Assembly: GCF_003931565.1 (NCBI RefSeq) | Contig: NZ_RRYI01000003.1 | Span: 310,001 to 374,000 of the forward strand | Origin: Caulobacter sp. 602-1 | GTDB taxonomy: Bacteria > Pseudomonadota > Alphaproteobacteria > Caulobacterales > Caulobacteraceae | DNA length: 64,000 nt | Direction: 5' to 3' | In this document: piece after piece, positions 58,603-64,000 of the stretch | Numbering within the stretch: the stretch's first letter is position 1 | How the letters are laid out: each line of letters opens with the position of its first letter | Program-made: the position numbers and the translations under genes | Notes under the pieces: generated by a model | What the model saw: the letters and a program-made list of their open reading frames with translations, nothing else | Database searches by the model: none | Told to the model about the DNA's origin: nothing

Positions 58603-60138
58603 ATGGCCTACCGATCCCTCCGCGAATTCATCGACGTCCTGGAGGCCAAGGGCGAGCTGGTGCGCGTCTCCGAACCGGTCTCCAGCGTACTGGAGATGAC
58701 CGAGATCCAGACCCGGCTGCTGGCGACCGGCGGCCCGGCGGTGCTGTTCGAGCACGTGCTGCTGCCCGACGGCTCGCGCTCGTCGATGCCCGCTCTCGCC
58801 AACCTGTTCGGTACGGTCAAGCGCGTGGCCATGGGCGTGACCCTGGGCGGCGAGCCTCGTGAAACGGCGGGCGAGCTGCGCGAGGTCGGCGAACTGCTGG
58901 CCTTCCTGCGCCAGCCCGCGCCGCCCAAGGGGCTGAAGGACGCCCTGGACATGCTGCCCCTGGCCAAGACCGTGATGGCCATGCGGCCCGGGACGGTGAA
59001 GAAGGCGCCGGTGCAGGAGGTCGTCCTGACCGGCGACCAGATCGACCTGACCCGGCTGCCGGTCCAGACCTGCTGGCCGGGCGAGCCGGCGCCGCTGATC
59101 ACCTGGCCGCTGGTCGTCACCAAGGGTCCGGGCAAGGATCGCGAGGATGACTTCAACCTCGGCATCTATCGCATGCAGGTGCTAGGCAAGGACCGCTGCA
59201 TCATGCGCTGGCTGGCCCATCGCGGCGGTGCCCAGCACTACGCCCGCCACAAGAAGGCGGGCAACAAGGAGCCCCTGCCCGCCTGCGCCGTCCTGGGCGC
59301 GGACCCTGGCACCATCCTGGCTGCCGTGACCCCGGTGCCCGACACCCTGTCGGAGTACCAGTTCGCCGGCCTGCTGCGCGGGGCCAAGGTCGACCTCGTC
59401 CCCGCCAAGACCGTGCCGCTGATGGTTCCGGCCCACGCCGAGATCGTCATCGAGGGCCACGTCCTGCTCGACGACTACGAGGATGAAGGCCCCTACGGCG
59501 ACCACACCGGCTACTACAACAGCGTCGAGAAGTTCCCGGTCTTCCAGGTGAGCGCGATCACCATGAGGAAGGACCCGATCTACCTGACCACCTTCACCGG
59601 CCGGCCGCCGGACGAGCCCTCGGTGCTGGGCGAGGCGCTGAACGAGGTGTTCATCCCACTGATCCGCCAGCAGTTTCCCGAGATCGTCGACTTCTGGCTG
59701 CCGCCCGAGGGCTGCAGCTACCGCATCGCCGTGGTGTCGATGAAGAAGGCCTATCCCGGCCACGCCAAGCGCGTGATGCTGGGCGTCTGGAGCTATCTGC
59801 GCCAGTTCATGTACACCAAGTGGGTGATCGTCGTGGACCACGACATCGACGCCCGCGACTGGAAGGACGTGATGTGGGCGATCAGCACCAAGATGGACCC
59901 GGCGCGGGACATCACGGTGATCGAGCACACCCCGATCGACTATCTGGACTTCGCGTCGCCCGAGAGCGGCCTGGGCTCCAAGATCGGCCTCGACGCCACC
60001 GACAAGTGGCCGCCCGAGACCAAGCGCGAATGGGGCCAGGAAATCCGCATGGATCAGAGCGTGGTCGACGCGGTCACCGAGAAATGGTCGCGGTTGGGCC
60101 TGCCGGGCGGCGGCGCGCCGATCTGGAAGAAGCCCTGA
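58603..60138 (+). CDS. ubiD: UbiD-family 4-hydroxy-3-polyprenylbenzoate decarboxylase
   Basis: The 511-residue protein has the length and blocks of Ubi[16 protein letters not shown] around residue 288, [13 protein letters not shown], and the N-terminal [20 protein letters not shown]. It would remove the carboxyl group from the ubiquinone precursor with prenylated FMN supplied by UbiX. No ubiX gene is adjacent. It follows proB after 21 bases, so a common transcript is possible. A role on another aromatic acid cannot be excluded. Confidence 0.92.
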   Translation: MAYRSLREFIDVLEAKGELVRVSEPVSSVLEMTEIQTRLLATGGPAVLFEHVLLPDGSRSSMPALANLFGTVKRVAMGVTLGGEPRETAGELREVGELLAFLRQPAPPKGLKDALDMLPLAKTVMAMRPGTVKKAPVQEVVLTGDQIDLTRLPVQTCWPGEPAPLITWPLVVTKGPGKDREDDFNLGIYRMQVLGKDRCIMRWLAHRGGAQHYARHKKAGNKEPLPACAVLGADPGTILAAVTPVPDTLSEYQFAGLLRGAKVDLVPAKTVPLMVPAHAEIVIEGHVLLDDYEDEGPYGDHTGYYNSVEKFPVFQVSAITMRKDPIYLTTFTGRPPDEPSVLGEALNEVFIPLIRQQFPEIVDFWLPPEGCSYRIAVVSMKKAYPGHAKRVMLGVWSYLRQFMYTKWVIVVDHDIDARDWKDVMWAISTKMDPARDITVIEHTPIDYLDFASPESGLGSKIGLDATDKWPPETKREWGQEIRMDQSVVDAVTEKWSRLGLPGGGAPIWKKP

Positions 60139-60192
60139 GCATCAAAAGCCTCCCCGGCGGCGCCGGTCGTCGCCCTGACAGCGAGTACGAGC

Positions 60193-61974
60193 ATGGCCCA
60201 AGAACGTAAGGCGACGGCGAAAGCCCCGTGGGACGAAGCCTTCCTGCCGCCGGCCCCGCATTGGCAGGGCGCCAGCCAGGGGCTGATCCGCGACAAGTCC
60301 GATCCTTGGGTGACGGCGTTCGAGGCCGACGCCGAGCACGACTTCTCGCCCAACTATGTCGACACCCGCGCCTGGTTCGATCGCCTGGACACGGCGTCCG
60401 AGCTGGTCCGGGTCGAGGACTTCGGCGTGTCGCCGCAGGGCCGCGCGATCTTCGCCGTGATCGCCAGCAAGGACGGCGAGACGCTGGACCCCAGGAAGCC
60501 GCTGCTGCTGGTCCAGTGCGGCATCCACCCCGGCGAGATCGACGGCAAGGACGCCGGCATGATGCTGCTCCGGGACATGGCCTTTCACGGCAAGGACGCG
60601 CTTCTGGACAAGGTCAACCTCGTCCTGATCCCGATCCTCTCGGTTGACGGCCATGAGCGGGCCAGCGCCTATTCGCGCCCCAACCAGCGCGGGCCGCGCA
60701 TCCAGGGCTGGCGCAACACCGCGACCAACCAGAACCTGAACCGCGACTTCATGAAGCTGGACCAGCCGGAGATGCGGGCGCTGAAGCGTCTGCAGGCCAA
60801 GTACAAGGCCGATCTCTATGTCGACGTCCACGTCACCGACGGCCTGGACTACCAGTACGACGTCACCTACGGCTTCAACGGCGAGAACGGCGTCTGGAGC
60901 CGCTCGCCGGCCATCGCCCAGTGGCTGGACGACGTGCTCAAGCCGACCATGAACGCCAGCCTGGAGGCCGAGGGCCACATCCCGGGCGAGCTGGTGTTCG
61001 GCGTAGACGACCAGAACCCCAAGGCCGGCTTCAACGACGGCGGCCTGGGCGAGCGGTTCTCGAACGGCTGGGGCGCGGCGGCCCACGTCCCGACCATCCT
61101 GATCGAGAACCACAGCCTCAAGCCCCACGCCCAGCGCGTGCTGGGAACCTATGTCTTCATCGAGACGGCTCTGAAGCTGCTGGCCGAAAAGGGGGGCGAG
61201 TTGCGCGCAGCCATCGCCGCCGACAGCGCCCTGCGCCCGGCCGAGGTCCTGGCCAACTTCGTGTCGGACGACAAGCCGAGCTACACGCGCCACTTCAAGG
61301 GCATCAAGTACGAGACCTATGACAGCCCCGCCTCGGGCCGGAAGGAGATCCGCTGGCTGGGCGAGCCCGATCCGGAGATCTGGCCGGCCCCGTTCTACGG
61401 CTCGCACCCGACCCTGAGCCTGAAGCGTCCGCTCGCCTACTACGTGCCCAGCTACCGCGCCGATATCATCGAGCGGCTGGAACTGCATGGCGTGACACTG
61501 GAGACCCTGCCGGCCGACAAGGTCGTGACCGTCGAGATGATCCGTCTCGTCGACCCCAAGCTCGCCGACCGCGCCAATGAGGGTCACGTCCAGATCAGCG
61601 TCGACACGGTGACGACCGAGACCCGCGACTGGACCTTCCCCAAGGGCTCGGTCCGCGTCCCCACCGACCAGCCGCTGGGCGATCTGGTCGTGCTGCTGCT
61701 GGAACCGCAGTCCAGCGAAAGCGTCTTCGCCTGGGGCATGGTCCCCGAGGTGCTGAGCCGGGTCGAGTACATCGAGTCCTACGCCATCGCGCCCCTGGCC
61801 GAGAAGATGATGGCCGCCGATCCGGCGCTGAAGGCCGCGTTCGAAGCCAAGCTGGCCGCAGAGCCCGAGTTCGCCGCCGATCCGGACGCGCGCCTGGCCT
61901 GGTTCTACGAACGCACGCCCTTCTACGACGATCACTACCTGCTCTATCCGATCGCCCGCGAAATCGCGCGATAG
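60193..61974 (+). CDS. M14-type zinc carboxypeptidase-like protein
   Basis: The 593-residue protein has the M14 zinc motif H112-P-G-E115 in CGIHPGEIDGKD and a later His in LYVDVHVTDGLDY. NLNRDFMKLDQPEM matches the substrate-binding NRDF region. No signal peptide is seen, so a cytoplasmic role such as removing C-terminal residues from peptides is inferred. The C-terminal 250 residues are not recognised. It lies downstream of ubiD. Confidence 0.88.
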   Translation: MAQERKATAKAPWDEAFLPPAPHWQGASQGLIRDKSDPWVTAFEADAEHDFSPNYVDTRAWFDRLDTASELVRVEDFGVSPQGRAIFAVIASKDGETLDPRKPLLLVQCGIHPGEIDGKDAGMMLLRDMAFHGKDALLDKVNLVLIPILSVDGHERASAYSRPNQRGPRIQGWRNTATNQNLNRDFMKLDQPEMRALKRLQAKYKADLYVDVHVTDGLDYQYDVTYGFNGENGVWSRSPAIAQWLDDVLKPTMNASLEAEGHIPGELVFGVDDQNPKAGFNDGGLGERFSNGWGAAAHVPTILIENHSLKPHAQRVLGTYVFIETALKLLAEKGGELRAAIAADSALRPAEVLANFVSDDKPSYTRHFKGIKYETYDSPASGRKEIRWLGEPDPEIWPAPFYGSHPTLSLKRPLAYYVPSYRADIIERLELHGVTLETLPADKVVTVEMIRLVDPKLADRANEGHVQISVDTVTTETRDWTFPKGSVRVPTDQPLGDLVVLLLEPQSSESVFAWGMVPEVLSRVEYIESYAIAPLAEKMMAADPALKAAFEAKLAAEPEFAADPDARLAWFYERTPFYDDHYLLYPIAREIAR

Positions 61975-62056
61975 GGAGGTCTGCTTGCCGAGCCCGGGCG
62001 GAAGGCCTCATATGGCCCGCCGCTCGGGGGGAGCGTAAATACTAGGGTTCGACGTT

Positions 62057-62458
62057 ATGGACACTCTCGCTTCCGGCCACGCCGCCGCGCTTTGGGCCGG
62101 CCTGCACCTTTTCCTGCTGCTGATCCTGTCGCTGCTGGTCGTGCGCCTGCGCCAGAAGCACAAGGTGGCCCTGGGCGACGAGGGCATCCCGGAGCTGGCT
62201 CGCGCCATCCGCGCCTTCGGTAACGCCACCGAATATGTGCCGACCGGCGTCGCGGCCCTGGCCGTGCTGGCCGTGGCCGGCGCCTCGCCGCTGGCCATCC
62301 ACGTGGTCGGCGTCATCCTGTTCGCCGGCCGCGTGGTCCATGCGGTCGGCCTTTACAACAGCGGCGGCGCCTCGGTCCCTCGCGCCCTCGGCATGGTGGC
62401 GACCTGGCTGGCCTACATCTTCGCGGGCGTGGCCCTGCTGCTGTCGGCGATCGGGTAG
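62057..62458 (+). CDS. MAPEG family membrane protein
   Basis: The 133-residue protein has four hydrophobic helices and the MAPEG pattern VRLRQKHKVALGDEG, ELARAIRAFGNATEYVP, ILFAGRVVHAVGLY. MAPEG proteins include microsomal glutathione transferases. The function here is not known. It lies between the M14 peptidase and pmbA genes, same strand. Confidence 0.88.
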   Translation: MDTLASGHAAALWAGLHLFLLLILSLLVVRLRQKHKVALGDEGIPELARAIRAFGNATEYVPTGVAALAVLAVAGASPLAIHVVGVILFAGRVVHAVGLYNSGGASVPRALGMVATWLAYIFAGVALLLSAIG

Positions 62459-62516
62459 CGGACCCGAACCCGCCTCCCCCGTTGCACGGGGGCGGCGATA
62501 AAGTCCATAAGACCGC

Positions 62517-63848
62517 ATGGACGATAATCTGCTGTATGACGTGGTCGCCGCCGCGCGCAAGGCCGGGGCGGACGCCGCCGAAGCCGTCTTCGCCGAGCGC
62601 CAGTCGCTCTCCGTCTCGGTGCGCCTGGGCGAGCTGGAAGAGGTCGAGCGCGAAGAGGCCCGCGACCTGGGCCTGCGCGTCTTCATCGGCAGCCGCAGCG
62701 CCACCGTCTCCGGCTCAGACATCTCGGCCGAGGCCCGCGCCAAACTGGTCGAGCGCGCCGTCGCCATGGCCCGACTGGCTCCGGAAGATCCCTATGCCAG
62801 CCTGGCGCCGCACGATCGCCTGGCCAAGGGTCCGTTCCCCGAGCTTGACCTGGTCGACCCCTACGAGCCCACCGCCGAGACCCTGGAGACCCAGGCGCGT
62901 ATCGCCGAGGCGCACGCCCGCGAAGTCAAGGGCGTGACCAATTCCGACGGCGGCTCGGCCACCTGGTCGTCGTCCCGCTGGGCGCTGGTCACCACCGCCG
63001 GCTTCCACGGGACCCACGCGGCCACCGGCCACTCGATCTCGGCCTCGGCCATCGCCGGCGAGGGCGCGGGCATGGAGCGCGGCGGCGAGGGCCGATCGGC
63101 CCGCCACTTCGGCGATCTGCCGCCCGCCGGCGACATCGGCATGGAGGCGGGCCGCCAGGCCGTGGCGCGCCTCAACCCGCGCAAGATCGCCTCGGCGGTC
63201 GCGCCGGTGATCTTCGAAAACCGACTGGCGATGAGCCTGATCGGCCCGCTGCTGGGCGCGATCTCCGGCCCCTCGGTCGCGCGGGGCGCTTCGTTCCTGA
63301 AGGACAAGCTGGGCCAGCGGATCTTCGCCCAGGGCGTCAACCTGCTGGAAGACCCGCACCGCGTGCGCGGCCTGGGCTCGGCCCCGTTCGACGACGAGGG
63401 CGTGGCCACGCAGGCCCGCGCCCTGATCGACGACGGCGTGCTGACCACCTGGCTGCTCAACACCAGCTCGGCCAAGCAACTGGGCCTCGTCACCACCGGC
63501 CACGCCTCGCGCGGCCTCGCGGGCCCCTCCAGCGTCTCGACCCACAACCTGACGCTCCAGCCCGGCGCGCGGGATCTGGAGGGTCTGATGAAGGACGCCG
63601 GGACGGGCCTCCTGGTCACCTCGATGTTCGGCCCCTCGCTGAACGGCAACACCGGCGACTGGTCGGTGGGCTGCTCGGGCGTCTGGTTCGAGAACGGCGA
63701 GAGCACCGGCCCGGTCACCGAAATCACCGTGGCCGGCAACCTGATCGACATCTACGGCCGCCTCGTGCCTGGCTCGGACCTGCAGTTCCGCGGCGCCAGC
63801 AACAGTCCGTCGCTCCTGGTCGACGCGCTGGCGATCGCGGGCAAATGA
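62517..63848 (+). CDS. pmbA: TldE/PmbA metalloprotease subunit
   Basis: The 443-residue protein is the PmbA/TldE half of the TldD-TldE protease. It has SVSVRLGELEEVEREEARDLGLRVFIGSR, cited here in part as EVEREEARDLGLRVFIGSR, and the C-terminal GNTGDWSVGCSGVWFENGE and TVAGNLIDI. It degrades unfolded or RiPP-like peptides; TldD holds the zinc and is not in the window. The TGA overlaps the ATG of the next gene (ATGA). Confidence 0.95.
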   Translation: MDDNLLYDVVAAARKAGADAAEAVFAERQSLSVSVRLGELEEVEREEARDLGLRVFIGSRSATVSGSDISAEARAKLVERAVAMARLAPEDPYASLAPHDRLAKGPFPELDLVDPYEPTAETLETQARIAEAHAREVKGVTNSDGGSATWSSSRWALVTTAGFHGTHAATGHSISASAIAGEGAGMERGGEGRSARHFGDLPPAGDIGMEAGRQAVARLNPRKIASAVAPVIFENRLAMSLIGPLLGAISGPSVARGASFLKDKLGQRIFAQGVNLLEDPHRVRGLGSAPFDDEGVATQARALIDDGVLTTWLLNTSSAKQLGLVTTGHASRGLAGPSSVSTHNLTLQPGARDLEGLMKDAGTGLLVTSMFGPSLNGNTGDWSVGCSGVWFENGESTGPVTEITVAGNLIDIYGRLVPGSDLQFRGASNSPSLLVDALAIAGK

Positions 63849-64000
63849 ACGACCTGGACCTGATCCTCCAGGCCGCCAGGGAGGCCGGCGAGCTGGCGCT
63901 CGCCGCGCGCGAGGGCGGCCTGAAGATCTGGTCCAAGGAGGGCGGCTCGCCGGTCACCGACGCCGACCTCGCCGTCGACACCCTTCTGAAGACCGAGCTT
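63845..64000 (+). CDS. Inositol-monophosphatase family protein, N-terminal part (cut by window edge)
   Basis: The 52 visible residues, starting MNDLDLILQAAREAGELAL, have GGSPVTDADLAVDTLL with the family's first metal-binding region. This suits 3'(2'),5'-bisphosphate nucleotidase (CysQ) or an inositol monophosphatase. Coupled to pmbA by an ATGA overlap. The rest of the gene is outside the window. Confidence 0.8.
   Translation, partial: MNDLDLILQAAREAGELALAAREGGLKIWSKEGGSPVTDADLAVDTLLKTEL

Overview
This 64 kb window is chromosomal DNA of an alphaproteobacterium, most probably a Caulobacter. The GC content is high and the coding density is high, with few spacers. An L21-L27-Obg/CgtA-proB neighbourhood lies near the end, a sucCD-sucAB-lpd cluster lies in the middle, and one protein resembles the ends of RsaA, the Caulobacter crescentus S-layer protein. 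The genus is inferred from gene content, not from a database search. No rRNA, tRNA, insertion sequence, prophage or CRISPR array was seen.

Layout. 1-5 kb: a truncated CorA-type transporter, a secreted CHAP protein, a membrane acyltransferase, a TerC protein and an EmrB-like exporter. 5-11 kb: priA, divergent from DUF484-xerC, then a chemoreceptor. 11-21 kb: the lpdA, sucB, sucA, sucD and sucC genes of the 2-oxoglutarate to succinate segment of the TCA cycle, with a VirJ-like hydrolase and a DUF3088 gene between lpdA and sucB. 21-27 kb: a secreted protein, a secreted esterase, and a 1124-residue protein that joins a GH18-like domain, a polysaccharide deacetylase and a family 2 glycosyltransferase. 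27-35 kb: an accessory-looking set on one strand (DUF2306, DUF2141, Tat-exported carotenoid/stilbene oxygenase, TetR regulator, TonB-dependent receptor, spinster-type MFS) with a divergent LytTR regulator and a clear 24-bp operator-like palindrome. 35-37.4 kb: the RsaA-like RTX protein. 37.5-44.5 kb: a tripartite RND efflux operon with a divergent TetR regulator. 44.6-46.9 kb: modE divergent from modAB, with a ModE box between them and no modC. 46.9-53.4 kb: GNAT, mtgA, nitroreductase, WD40-like, ExbD-like and EF-hand genes, then a COG0523 zinc GTPase downstream of a small membrane protein with a Zur-like box. 53.6-64 kb: rplU, rpmA, GNAT, an unknown gene, obgE, proB, a ubiD-family gene, an M14 peptidase, a MAPEG protein, pmbA and a truncated inositol-monophosphatase-like gene.

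The most interesting points are: the second RsaA-like protein; the hydrolase-deacetylase-synthase fusion; the oxygenase/receptor/MFS locus with its perfect palindrome; the Zur-box/membrane protein/COG0523 pair; a PriA in which three of four ligands of one zinc site are replaced; a mod locus without modC; a terminator inside the RND operon; and mutually exclusive RNA hairpins between sucD and sucA.
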